Shown here piece after piece: positions 8,450 through 17,187 of a stretch of DNA of 33,588 nucleotides (positions are counted from its first letter, which is position 1; the number at the start of each line of letters is the position of its first letter). Origin of the DNA: Candidatus Trichofilum aggregatum (lineage in GTDB: Bacteria > Chloroflexota > Anaerolineae > Promineifilales > Promineifilaceae). The DNA is taken from assembly GCA_016716885.1 (NCBI GenBank), contig JADJUV010000076.1:1-33588 (forward strand), read 5' to 3'. Position numbers and translations under genes: made by a program. The notes under the pieces are model-generated. The model had not been told where the DNA came from and did no database searches. It saw nothing but the letters and a program-made list of their open reading frames with translations.

Positions 8450-8714
8450 ATCTTATCGAAATTAACATTAGGTCACGCTAAGGTCTTTTCTTAGCGATTT
8501 GGCGTCCTTTGCGTGAGACTTCTTAATTGCCGATAAACTCTATTAGATTGGTTCAATCATAGATAGAGGTTCGCGGCCGCGGGGAATATCACCAGATACA
8601 CCTCGCGGTTTTTGTTTGTCCTACCTTAGAACATTACGCCTTACTCCTGAGATGTGCTATCTTTACCCCCATATTTGTGAATTAACCACCTGCTAATTCC
8701 CAACAGAATGACCT

Positions 8715-9722
8715 ATGATCACTGACAAATTTGGCCGACCCATTCGAGATTTACGTCTCTCCGTCATTGATAAGTGCAACTTCCGTTGCCCTTACTGCAT
8801 GCCCGCTGAGATCTTTGGCGAGAGTTATCAGTTTTTGCCCAAAGGTGAACTACTCACCGTCGAAGAGATGACCCGCCTGACCCGGCTCTTTGCCCAACTA
8901 GGTGTCACTAAACTGCGCCTTACGGGTGGCGAACCACTCATCCGCCCTGATCTGGCTCAACTCATCTACAACCTGCGCCAGGTTCCCGGCATAGATGATA
9001 TGGCGATGACCACCAATGGGTTTTTCCTGGCCGAGCAGGCCCAGGCTATTAAAGATGCCGGGCTGATTCGCCTTACCGTCAGTCTGGATTCACTCGATAA
9101 TGAGGTTTTTCAGGTGCTGAACGGGCGCAAATCCTCGGTGGATCGGGTTCTGGCGGGTTTTCATAAAGCGGAAGAGGTTGGTTTCTCTCCCATTAAGATT
9201 AACTGCGTGGTTAAGCGTGGTGTCAACGATCACACCATCGTGGACCTGGCCCGGTATTTTCAGAATACGCCGCACATTGTCCGTTTTATTGAATATATGG
9301 ACGTGGGCAATCTAAACGGCTGGCGCATGGATGATGTGGTCTCCGGGGAAGAGATTATCGCCCGGATTCATCGGGAATTACCCCTGGAACCCATCGGGCC
9401 GAACTATTTTGGTGAGGTGGCGAAACGGTTCCGTTATGTGCATGGTCAGGGTGAGATAGGCATTGTCACCTCGGTGACGCAACCATTTTGTGGCGATTGT
9501 ACGCGTGCCCGTCTCTCCAGTGCGGGTGAATATTACACCTGTCTGTTTGGCACGCAGGGGGTAGATTTGAAGACGCCCATGCGCCTGGGGGCCACAGATG
9601 AAGAGCTGATTGAGCGGATGACCGGTGTTTGGCTGCGGCGCACGGATCGTTATTCGGAGTTGCGTACCTCGTTCACCCGGCTGCCGCGTAAAGGGGCGGA
9701 GATGTATCGGTTGGGGGGATAG
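8715..9722 (+). CDS. moaA: GTP 3',8-cyclase MoaA (molybdenum cofactor biosynthesis)
   Basis: A radical-SAM enzyme converting GTP to 3',8-cyclo-GTP, the first step of molybdopterin synthesis. The N-terminal 4Fe-4S cluster motif is C21-x3-C25-x2-C28 (CNFRCPYC), followed by the SAM-binding LTGGEPLIRPDL. The second, GTP-binding cluster uses C259, C262 and C276 (CGDCTRARLSSAG...C). The protein ends in Gly-Gly, as MoaA does; this tail is needed for activity in characterised members. Length 335 is typical. No other moa/moe genes are present, so the gene is isolated here. It contains no GCGGCCGC site, unlike most neighbours. Confidence 0.97.
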   Translation: MITDKFGRPIRDLRLSVIDKCNFRCPYCMPAEIFGESYQFLPKGELLTVEEMTRLTRLFAQLGVTKLRLTGGEPLIRPDLAQLIYNLRQVPGIDDMAMTTNGFFLAEQAQAIKDAGLIRLTVSLDSLDNEVFQVLNGRKSSVDRVLAGFHKAEEVGFSPIKINCVVKRGVNDHTIVDLARYFQNTPHIVRFIEYMDVGNLNGWRMDDVVSGEEIIARIHRELPLEPIGPNYFGEVAKRFRYVHGQGEIGIVTSVTQPFCGDCTRARLSSAGEYYTCLFGTQGVDLKTPMRLGATDEELIERMTGVWLRRTDRYSELRTSFTRLPRKGAEMYRLGG

Positions 9723-9793
9723 AAGTGGGCCGGGCGCTTAGGAACCGTATGGGAAACGGTCAGTGAGCATCCAACAAGGCCAAATAGGAAGCC

Positions 9794-9799
9794 TATAAT
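9794..9799 (+). promoter_or_regulatory. possible -10 box upstream of the first LCP gene
   Basis: TATAAT 42 bases before the chosen start of the LCP gene, in the short gap after moaA. No convincing -35 box, so this is tentative. Confidence 0.35.
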
Positions 9800-9841
9800 G
9801 GGGTGAGTTCCGATTTTTGATTTTTGAGTAAGGAGTTCAAT

Positions 9842-10913
9842 TTGCGTAACCGAGCACCTGTAAGACCGTTGATACCTGTATGGCTGTCGTTTTCGCTCGC
9901 GGCCGCGTTCATCATTTCCGGTCTTACCGTCACCATCCTGGCTTATCTGACCGTACAGGAAATGTTAGCCGCCCCCCTCAACCCCCTTGATCCGCTCATT
10001 GCCGATGGAAACAATGGCGATGTGGCCGGGGTTGCCACGCTGCCCCCCCCGGTCAACCTGGAAGAGCCGCTGGTTTTGCCTGAAGCCACCCCCCTGCCCA
10101 TCTACCCAATCAATGAACAACGAGTAACCGTTTTGGTCATGGGTATTGACCGACGGCCCGGTGAGGCGTTCATTTCACGTACCGATACCATGATCGTGAT
10201 GTCTATGAACCCAGCCGATAATTCGGCGGTTATGCTTTCCATTCCGCGTGATTTGTACGTACAGATTCCCGGTTTTGGCCGTAACCGTATCAACACCGCC
10301 TTTGTTTTTGGCTCGCAGGGTAATAACCCGGCGGCGGGGGCAGAGCTAGCCATGCAGACCGTGGAATACAACCTGGGCATCCCCATTGATCATTACCTGA
10401 TGGTGGATTTTAGTGCCGTGGTTCGTGGGGTGGATGCACTGGGCGGTATTGACGTAGATGTGCCCTTTGAGATTTATGATCCGACCTTCCCGGATATGAA
10501 TTATGGGTTTGATCCTCTTTACATACCGGCTGGTCGCCAACATTTTGATGGGTTAACGGCCTTGAAATATGCCCGCACGCGCCACGTGGATAATGACTTT
10601 GGCCGGGCGAACCGACAACAACAGGTGATTTTGGCCGTGCGGAGCAAGATAGTAAGTATGGGTGTCACCCAACTTTTGGGTCAATTACCCTTTTCTATAG
10701 TCAGTTGAGTGATGGCATACGCACTGACCTATCGCTGGATCAAATGTTGACCCTGGCCCAGGCTGCCAGCGAAATCCCTGCTGAGGGTATTCAGACCGAG
10801 GTGATAGATTACGATTATGTGGTCAGCCACCGCACGGAAGAGGGGCCAGTGTGTTGGTGATGGTGAATGAAAAGGTCGGCCCGTTGATCGAGTCGTTGTT
10901 TCACAGCAATTAA
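9842..10913 (+). pseudogene. LytR-CpsA-Psr (LCP) family protein 1, two frameshifts
   Basis: LCP proteins transfer lipid-linked glycopolymers onto peptidoglycan outside the membrane. TTG at 9842 is preferred over TTG at 9824 because AAGGAG (9830-9835) lies six bases before it. One N-terminal signal-anchor helix (LIPVWLSFSLAAAFIISGL) is followed by a short Pro-rich linker. The LCP domain begins VTVLVMGIDRR and holds the characteristic RTDTMIVMSMNPA, SIPRDLYVQIPG, RINTAF and YARTRHVDNDFGRANRQQQ. The frame breaks at the CCCTTTT run (10688-10694) and at the GGGG run (10842-10845); adding one base to each restores the protein to TAA at 10911. It lacks the LytR_C extension of its two paralogues. Shorter linker than LCP2 and LCP3. 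Confidence 0.88.
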
Positions 10914-10925
10914 GTGAGAGCGGAG

Positions 10926-10931
10926 TATAAT
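10926..10931 (+). promoter_or_regulatory. possible -10 box upstream of the ABC-2 permease
   Basis: TATAAT followed by GAGGG, 39 bases before the permease start, matching the arrangement seen before the first LCP gene. No clear -35 element. Confidence 0.3.
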
Positions 10932-10969
10932 GAGGGCCTATCTGAAACCTGGGAGCCAAATGTCTTTTT

Positions 10970-11845
10970 ATGTCTGCTCATTCTGTCACACCACCGCCAA
11001 CATCCTGGTTAGTCCGCGGCCGCGAACGCATCCGTGAACTCATCCATTACCGCTACCTCCTACACAACCTGGTCGTCCGTGACCTGAAAGTCCGCTATAA
11101 AAACTCCATCCTGGGGGTTGCCTGGAGTATGCTCAACCCGCTATTAATGATGGTTGTCTTTTCCCTCGTTTTTGGCGTCCTTTCACCCAACCGGGCCATC
11201 CGTGATTACCCCGTTTTTTTCCTGGTTGGTTTATTACCCTGGAACTTCTTTAGCGGCTCCCTGATGGGGGGAACCGTCTCGTTTGGTAGCAATGCCAACC
11301 TGATTAAAAAGGTCTATTTCCCCCGCGAACTACTGCCTTTGGGCATCGTCCTCTCCAATTTAGTCAACTTCCTCATTGCCTTCCTGGTGCTAATCGTGTT
11401 TCTCTACGCCTCTGGGTTGGGTCTCACCTTCAATGCGCTGTGGGTTCCCATCCTTTTGCTCATCCAGATCATTTTTACCATGGGGTTAAGCCTGTTGTTA
11501 GGATCGCTGTATGTCTTTTTTAGGGACATTGTCATGATTTTGGATGTGGTGATGTTGGCCTGGTTTTTCCTGACGCCGATCATCTATCCGCTGGAGCAGT
11601 TAGGTAGTGAGCGGACGATTGCTGGTGTGACTTTTGTGCCCGCGGTGGTGATGCGCTGGCTGAACCCGATGGCCTCGATTATTGATGGGTATCGCACGGT
11701 GCTGTGGGGGACAATGGGCAGTAATGGCGCGGCCGCGATGGACCCGGCTTATATCTTGCGCACCGCGGCTACAGCCCTGGTAACGTTGGTGGTTGGGTAC
11801 GCCGTTTTTGCCCGCACCCAATATCTCTTTGGGGAAAAGCTGTAG
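10970..11845 (+). CDS. ABC-2 type polysaccharide/polyol-phosphate export permease
   Basis: A 291-residue membrane subunit of the TagG/Wzm/KpsM class, which moves lipid-linked glycans across the cytoplasmic membrane. The amphipathic N-terminus has the family motif YRYLLHNLVVRDLKVRYKNS, then six hydrophobic helices with GVAWSMLNPLLMM, LLPWNFFSGSL and LTPIIYPLEQL. The ATP-binding partner usually encoded next to it (TagH/Wzt) is absent from the window, so it must be elsewhere or beyond the edges. Its position between LCP genes supports glycopolymer export. An ATG at 10960 has a better ribosome site (GGGAG) but a different frame; a one-base change in the TTTTT run could link them, so the exact N-terminus is uncertain. 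Confidence 0.93.
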   Translation: MSAHSVTPPPTSWLVRGRERIRELIHYRYLLHNLVVRDLKVRYKNSILGVAWSMLNPLLMMVVFSLVFGVLSPNRAIRDYPVFFLVGLLPWNFFSGSLMGGTVSFGSNANLIKKVYFPRELLPLGIVLSNLVNFLIAFLVLIVFLYASGLGLTFNALWVPILLLIQIIFTMGLSLLLGSLYVFFRDIVMILDVVMLAWFFLTPIIYPLEQLGSERTIAGVTFVPAVVMRWLNPMASIIDGYRTVLWGTMGSNGAAAMDPAYILRTAATALVTLVVGYAVFARTQYLFGEKL

Positions 11846-11925
11846 TGCCTTACGAGTCAACCACTTGTACAGTTGGAAAGAAGTGAACCACAGATGGCAC
11901 AGATTTTCACAGATGAAAAAGACAA

Positions 11926-12047
11926 GGGTGTGTTTCATTTCGGTTGACGTTCATCCAGTGCCTGGCACGGGGCAGACGAACCTGGGCTTAACACAACTCG
12001 CCGCCCCGTGCCAGGCACTCATTGCTCCACTCATTTGAAACACACCC
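11926..12047. mobile_element. MITE-like element, family C (12-bp inverted ends, 8-bp duplication)
   Basis: A 122-bp element. Terminal inverted repeats are GGGTGTGTTTCA (11926-11937) and TGAAACACACCC (12036-12047). A second perfect 16-bp inverted repeat lies inside: GTGCCTGGCACGGGGC (11958-11973) and its complement (12003-12018). It is flanked by AAAGACAA on both sides (11918-11925, 12048-12055). Excising it restores an uninterrupted CACAGATG...AATCTGTG repeat. Non-coding. Confidence 0.75.
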
Positions 12048-12065
12048 AAAGACAAATCTGTGAAC

Positions 12066-12204
12066 ATCTGTGAAATCTGTAGAGACATCTGTTCTGGCTT
12101 GTCCAGGTTAGGGTTAGTACCTTGAGCCATCTTTCGGAAATTGAAAAACTCCATCTGTGAAATCTGTGGATACATCTGTTCTGGCTTGTCCAGGTTAGGG
12201 TTAG
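12066..12204. repeat. two 52-bp direct repeats
   Basis: 12066-12117 and 12153-12204 share ATCTGTGAAATCTGT, then CATCTGTTCTGGCTTGTCC and AGGTTAGGGTTAG. They differ only in a few central bases and are offset by 87 bp. Confidence 0.75.
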
Positions 12205-12259
12205 GGATTTTAGATTGACGATTTTAGATTTTTCGTCAGCGGTTGAGCGCCAATTCACT

Positions 12260-13846
12260 ATGAAACGCACGTCACGGTTAACAACACAGTTAGGATTTAC
12301 GGGTCTGATGCTCCTGGCGTTGGGGTTGATTAGCCTGTTTCTGTGGCGTGAAGCCAACGCGGCGCAACATCCGGTGCTTGTGCCTACCCTTGTACCGACG
12401 GCGCTCGCGGCCGCAGAGACCGCCACCTCGCTCCCTTCACCCACCCCTTTACCCGCCACCTACACCCGCATCCCCACGGTGACACCGCTTCCCAACAGTT
12501 CCCCGACGCCCCGGCCCAGCCCTACGCCCACCGACGAACCTACCCCCACAGCTACGGCCACGCTTGTGCCGAGTGCCACCCCGACCGCGGCCGCGACGGT
12601 ACGCATCAACGGAACCCGCTTCGATGGCACAGTCATCCCCCCACTAACGCCCGTTTCTACGGCTATTCCCACCGCTGTGCCCACCTTTGAAGTTCCTGAC
12701 GAGATCACCACGATCTTGCTGCTGGGTAGTGACGTGGTGGGGGCCACGGGGCGCACCGATACCATGATTCTGGTAGCCATCAACCGGGACCTGAAAACGG
12801 CTTCCATGCTCTCCCTGCCGCGTGATTTATATGTGTACATTCCCGGTTGGACCATGAACCGGCTGAATACGGCCATGGCCCGTGGCGATTCGCAAGGGTA
12901 TCCCGGTGGGGGCATCGCTTTGTTGTCGGATACGATTCTTTACAATTTTGGCGTGCCAGTTGATTATTACGCCCAGGTGGATTTTGCCAGCTTTAAGACG
13001 GTGGTAGACAGCATCGGTGGGGTGGATTTGACGGTAACTTGTGGCTATAGCGATTGGCGGCTTAAATCGCCGGAGCTGGATACCCAGGTGGAAGAAAACT
13101 GGGAGATGTTTACCCTTGATCGGGGCATTCAGCACATGGATGGTGATCTGGCCCTGTGGTATGCTCGTTCACGGTTGCATTCGAGTGATTTTGATCGCGG
13201 CCGCAGACAACAACAACTTCTTCGTGCCATCTTCAACAAAGGGGTAGATGTCAATCTGCTGGGCCAAATCCCTACCCTGTGGGAAACCTATCGGGAGACC
13301 GTGCGTACCAATCTAGACATTGGCACCATTTTGCAGTTGGCTACGATTGCGCCCCAGGTGCGCGAGAATGGGATTCAGAACCTTTATGTGGTAGGCAACG
13401 ACCAGATTCGCTCCTGGACTGTGCCGGAAACGGGAGCCGCTGTGCAGTTGCCCAACTGGGAGAAAATGTCCGAGACCTTTACCCGGCTTTATTTGCCCCC
13501 CTCGCTGAACCGGGCGACGCGGCCGCCGATTACCGTGGAACTGCTCAATGCCACGGGCGATCCGGTGATGATGGCCCTGGCGGCGGAAAATATGGCCTGG
13601 TATGGTTTTGTGCCCATCGCCAATGAAACAGCGGTGGGGGTGCAACAAAATACGGTGATCAATTACTACGCCGATAATTTTAAGGCGTCGTATGATTGGC
13701 TCTTGGGTTGGGTGATGGATGAGCGGACTGGGGCGATTCAGCTTGTACCCCAGACGCCCTATCCCTACAATTACCAGGTGACCATCGGCACGGAATATGA
13801 TCCTTGCCGTCCGGCCCTTTACGCTCCCCAGATTGACCTGGAGTGA
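12260..13846 (+). CDS. LytR-CpsA-Psr (LCP) family protein 2 with LytR_C domain
   Basis: A 528-residue, intact envelope protein. The ATG at 12260 gives a proper N-terminus: MKRTSRLTTQ then a signal-anchor helix (LGFTGLMLLALGLISLFLW). A long Pro/Thr/Ala linker (residues ~45-130) probably spans the wall. The LCP catalytic domain (~155-390) has TILLLGSD, RTDTMILVAINRD, LPRDLYVYIPG, RLNTAM, YARSRLHSSDFDRGRRQQQLL. Conserved Arg and Asp residues for pyrophosphate/metal binding are present. The C-terminal ~100 residues match LytR_C (ITVELLNATGDPVMM, AWYGFVPI). The likely reaction is glycopolymer transfer to peptidoglycan. It overlaps the next gene by four bases (GTGA), so the two are translationally coupled. 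Four palindromes lie in it, one in the Asp-Arg-Gly-Arg-Arg motif. Confidence 0.95.
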   Translation: MKRTSRLTTQLGFTGLMLLALGLISLFLWREANAAQHPVLVPTLVPTALAAAETATSLPSPTPLPATYTRIPTVTPLPNSSPTPRPSPTPTDEPTPTATATLVPSATPTAAATVRINGTRFDGTVIPPLTPVSTAIPTAVPTFEVPDEITTILLLGSDVVGATGRTDTMILVAINRDLKTASMLSLPRDLYVYIPGWTMNRLNTAMARGDSQGYPGGGIALLSDTILYNFGVPVDYYAQVDFASFKTVVDSIGGVDLTVTCGYSDWRLKSPELDTQVEENWEMFTLDRGIQHMDGDLALWYARSRLHSSDFDRGRRQQQLLRAIFNKGVDVNLLGQIPTLWETYRETVRTNLDIGTILQLATIAPQVRENGIQNLYVVGNDQIRSWTVPETGAAVQLPNWEKMSETFTRLYLPPSLNRATRPPITVELLNATGDPVMMALAAENMAWYGFVPIANETAVGVQQNTVINYYADNFKASYDWLLGWVMDERTGAIQLVPQTPYPYNYQVTIGTEYDPCRPALYAPQIDLE

Positions 13847-15367
13847 AGATATCTGATTTTATGAACCATTTTCTTGATAGGGTTAGCGCACGTTTTCTCT
13901 TTGTACTGCTGATAGTGGGGGTAGGGGGAGCCGTTTTTTTGGTGGCCTGGCAGGGTCAGCAAGCCACCCAAGAGGCGACGTTGACAGCGGAAGTTGTCGC
14001 GGCCGCGCCCTCACCCACCGTGCTCATCATCCCTACCTTCACGGCCATTCCCACCGTCACCACCACACCTACCCCTGGGCCATCACCTACCCCCAGCCGC
14101 ACACCAACCGCTACCCGCATCCCCACCCAGACACCCACCGCCGCCCCTCTCGTGCGTCCCACCTTACCCTCGTTTGAGGCCTATCCGGGGGTGCAGGTTA
14201 CCGGAACGGTCACGACCACCTTGGCCATTCCCACCCAGGTTCCCACCATTGAGATACCCGATGACATCATCAATATTTTGCTCTTGGGCAAAGATGCCAC
14301 CGAAGCCAACCACACCGATACCCTGATCATTGTTTCCATAAACAAAGAGACAAAAACGGCGGCTATGGTCTCCCTTCCCCGTGACCTGTATGTGTATGTG
14401 CCGGGCAAAGTGATGTCGCGCATTAACACGGCTTTGACGTTGGGGGGGCCGCAACTTCTGGCCGATACGATTTTGTATAACCTGGGTGTGCCCATTGATT
14501 ATTGGGCGCAGGTGGATTTTAATGGCTTTGTGCAAATTGTGGATGCGTTGGATGGGGTTGATCTGGCGGTGACCTGTGGTTTTACCGATTTTCGGCTGAT
14601 TTCCCCAGAGTTGGACCCGCTGGAAGAGGATAGTTGGGCCTTGTTCACCCTGGAGCAGGGCATTCACCACATGGATGGCGACCTGGCCCTGTGGTATGCC
14701 CGGTCACGTAATTCGGCGACGGGTGATGATTATGGCCGCGGCCGCAGACAGCAACAGCTTCTCCGTGCCCTGTTCAACAAAGGGTTGGACCTCAACCTTC
14801 TACCGCAAGTTCCCAGCCTCTATCAAACCTATCAGGATACCGTCGAGACCAACATAGACATTGGCGCCATTCTTGCAGTTGGCCTCTATTGCTCCCCAGG
14901 TGCGGGCCAATGGCATTCAAAATCTGTACCTGAGAGACGATGTCATCAGCTATACCACTTCGGGTGGGGCTAATGTGCTGTTGCCTAACCCGGAGACCAT
15001 GCCGGTAACGTTGTCGCGCCTGTTCCAGCCCCCCATTTTGAGCCAGGCCAATCGGCCTGCCATCACGGTGGAAATTATAAATGCCACCGGTAATGAAGAA
15101 ATGGCCCTGTTGGCGGCGGACAACCTGGCCTGGTATGGGTTTGTGCCGATTGTGAGTGACACGACGCGGCCGCGACAGTCCGAAACCACCATTCGTTATT
15201 ATGCCGAAAATTTCAAAGCGTCGTATGATTGGCTCATCAGTCAGCTCATGGGTTATCCCATGTCTGCGATTGAACTCGTGACCGATACCCCTTACGACAC
15301 CAACTACCAGATTACCCTGGGCACTGACTATGATCCGTGCATTTCCCAGTTTTATACCGGAGAATAG
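13843..15367 (+). CDS. LytR-CpsA-Psr (LCP) family protein 3 with LytR_C domain (one frameshift)
   Basis: A close paralogue of the preceding gene, ~508 residues once repaired. It starts at a GTG overlapping the previous stop (GTGA). It has a signal-anchor helix (FLFVLLIVGVGGAVFLVAW), a Pro/Thr linker, then the LCP domain with NILLLGKD, HTDTLIIVSINKE, LPRDLYVYVPG, RINTAL and YARSRNSATGDDYGRGRRQQQ. A C-terminal LytR_C domain follows (ITVEIINATGNEEMALLAADNLAWYG is the region; GFVPI is conserved). The frame shifts near 14870-14873: GCCATTCTTGCAG has one base more than the homologous site in LCP2, where ATTTTGCAG gives ILQL. Role as for LCP2. Tandem duplication is evident. Confidence 0.9.
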
Positions 15368-15410
15368 GTTTCAGGTTTCAGGTTTCAGGTTTCGAGTTTC
15401 GAGTTTCGAG
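15366..15410. repeat. heptanucleotide tandem repeat
   Basis: Just after the LCP3 stop: about four AGGTTTC units followed by three GAGTTTC units, 7 bp each. The switch of unit in mid-array suggests slippage expansion. Confidence 0.7.
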
Positions 15411-15459
15411 GTGAGGAGTGCCTGTTGCCAGGGGCATAACTTGACCTACTAATTGGGCT

Positions 15460-15618
15460 GTAAGCGTTCCGTTAGCTCGCCCGGCGGTCGAACCGCCGGG
15501 CTAAACGTACCAAGCCCTACGGGCTAAAACGCCAGGCCAACGGCCTTTGTAACCATAGCCCGGTCCGTTTTACGGCCGGGCGGTCTGGACGGATAAACGA
15601 ATCCGACTGAACGCTTAC
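15460..15618. mobile_element. MITE-like element, family B (10-bp inverted ends, 8-bp duplication)
   Basis: A 159-bp non-coding element bounded by GTAAGCGTTC (15460-15469) and GAACGCTTAC (15609-15618). It is flanked on both sides by ATTGGGCT (15452-15459, 15619-15626), an 8-bp target duplication. The interior is full of GC hairpins, for example CCCGGCGGT-CGA-ACCGCCGGG (15480-15500) and a weaker one near 15559-15582. A solo end, GAACGCTTAC, is at 27108-27117. Confidence 0.75.
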
Positions 15619-15656
15619 ATTGGGCTTTGGCAAAAATTCAGTTTGACCTCTAAAAT

Positions 15657-15700
15657 CTCTCAGTCTCTCAGTCTCTCAGTCTCTCAGTCTCTCAATCTCC
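15657..15700. repeat. octanucleotide tandem repeat
   Basis: Four to five CTCAGTCT units in the leader of the MFS gene. It is low-complexity and resembles the interior GAGAGACTGA words of family A elements. Confidence 0.6.
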
Positions 15701-15741
15701 CCATTCCCTCTCCCTACTCACCCCATTTTTCAGGAGGAAAG

Positions 15742-17079
15742 ATGACAGCACAGCCATTGGTTAATGATCGGCGCGAAATTCTGGGCTGGACGATGTATGA
15801 CTGGGCCAATTCGGCTTTCAGTACCACCGTCGTCACCACGTTTTTGGGGCCTTATTTGTTGGCCCTGGCACAGGCCAACGCGGCCGCGGACGGTCTGTAT
15901 TATGTAGCAGGCTATGGGATTGAACCGGCGGCCATTTTTCCCTTCTGTGTGTCCCTGTCGGTCATTTTGCAGGTCTTTTTTCTGCCCATCCTGGGCACAA
16001 TTGCCGACTACACCCACCTGAAGAAGCCGATGATGATGGGGTTTGCCTACACGGGCGCGGCCGCGACCTTGCTCCTCTTCTTCATCCAGGGAAACCTGGT
16101 GTTGCTGGGTGGCCTGCTCTTCATCATCGCTAACCTCTCCTTTGGCGCGGCTATCGTCTTTTACAACGCCTTCCTGCCCGACATCTCCTCACCTGATCAG
16201 CGGGATACCGTCAGTTCACGCGGCTTTGCCTTTGGTTATCTGGGCGGCGGGTTATTGCTTCTGCTGAACCTGATCTTGGTGCAAACCATGCCCGACAATG
16301 CTGGTTTGGCTGTGCGTCTCAGTCTGGCTAGCGCCGGTATCTGGTGGTTGGGTTTTACCGTCATCTTTCCCCAGCGGCGGCTCAAAGCGCGTGCCCCGGT
16401 GCGCCAGCTCCCCGAAGGCGAAAACGTCATTACCCACGGCATCCGCCAGATTGCCCGCACCGCCCGCGACATGCTGCGCAAATACCCCAGCACGGCCCAA
16501 TATTTGCTGGCTTACCTCATCTACAACGATGGCATCCAGACCGTTATCTCCGTCTCCACCTCATTTGCGGCCGATGAGATTGAAGGGGTAGACACGACGG
16601 TTCTGGTTTTGTTGGTGCTGATGATTCAATTTGTGGCTTTTGGCGGGGCGTTGGCTTTTGGTTATCTGGCTAAACGCATTGGGGCCAAACGCTCCATCAT
16701 GATCAGCCTGGTTATCTGGTCAGGGCTGGTCATTTTTGCCTACGGTTTTCTGTATGAGTTGTGGCAATTGTGGTTCTTGGGGTTCTTCCTGGCTTTGGTG
16801 CTGGGTGGTTCGCAGGCCCTCAGCCGCTCCTTGTTTTCGCAGATGATTCCTACCAACCATGAGGCTGAGTATTTTGGTTTTTATGAGGTGAGCGAGCGGG
16901 GCACGAGTTGGATAGGGCCATTGGTGTTCGCGGCCGCGGTGCAAATGACCGGCCAACAGCGTATCGCCATCGTATCCCTTATCATCTTCTTCCTGGTGGG
17001 GTTATTCCTACTTTCCCGTGTTAATGTCAAACGCGCCATCGTCGATGCCGGTCACGATCCATCGGGTGTCGTTCTTTAA
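15742..17079 (+). CDS. UMF1/Atg22-family MFS transporter
   Basis: A 445-residue membrane transporter with about twelve helices. The start is the ATG at 15742, with AGGAGG (15732-15737) four bases before it; upstream in-frame codons run through the octamer repeat and are unlikely. The N-terminal signature GWTMYDWANSAFSTTVVTT is diagnostic of the UMF1 (vacuole effluxer Atg22-like) family. Other support: IADYTHLKKPMMMGF, FYNAFLPDISSPDQRDTVSSRGFAFGY and GGSQALSRSLFSQMIP. Bacterial members have unknown substrate; eukaryotic Atg22 exports amino acids. Three palindromes, all coding AAA inside or near helices. It is monocistronic, with its own terminator. Confidence 0.95.
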   Translation: MTAQPLVNDRREILGWTMYDWANSAFSTTVVTTFLGPYLLALAQANAAADGLYYVAGYGIEPAAIFPFCVSLSVILQVFFLPILGTIADYTHLKKPMMMGFAYTGAAATLLLFFIQGNLVLLGGLLFIIANLSFGAAIVFYNAFLPDISSPDQRDTVSSRGFAFGYLGGGLLLLLNLILVQTMPDNAGLAVRLSLASAGIWWLGFTVIFPQRRLKARAPVRQLPEGENVITHGIRQIARTARDMLRKYPSTAQYLLAYLIYNDGIQTVISVSTSFAADEIEGVDTTVLVLLVLMIQFVAFGGALAFGYLAKRIGAKRSIMISLVIWSGLVIFAYGFLYELWQLWFLGFFLALVLGGSQALSRSLFSQMIPTNHEAEYFGFYEVSERGTSWIGPLVFAAAVQMTGQQRIAIVSLIIFFLVGLFLLSRVNVKRAIVDAGHDPSGVVL

Positions 17080-17106
17080 ATCATTGCTTTAACAAACCAT
17101 CCTACC

Positions 17107-17133
17107 AACGCCCATCTTTTGATGGGCGTTTTT
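17107..17133 (+). terminator. rho-independent terminator of the MFS gene
   Basis: Stem AACGCCCATC (17107-17116), loop TTTT, complement GATGGGCGTT (17121-17130), then further T. It lies 28 bases after the stop codon. Confidence 0.9.
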
Positions 17134-17187
17134 ATTTGGTGCATCTGTATAACGAGCTGTTCAGATAATCATTGGCGGCCTTGGTTC

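Larger units (their letters stand above)
11846..12259. other. intergenic region with nested repeats
   Basis: No gene. An older CACAGATTTTCACAGATG / ATCTGTGAACATCTGTG repeat (about 11887-12080) is interrupted by a MITE-like element (11926-12047). It is followed by two near-identical 52-bp direct copies (12066-12117 and 12153-12204) and a short GATTTTAGATT doublet before the next LCP gene. Confidence 0.65.

Noticed and set aside
8450..8714. Moco riboswitch upstream of moaA
   Set aside because: I could not find a consistent multi-stem structure; only a palindrome copy and CTTAGCG-type repeats are visible.
13956..14326. Pro- or Gly/Val-rich frames opposite or across the LCP3 linker
   Set aside because: They are shadows of the Thr/Pro codon repeats of the linker.
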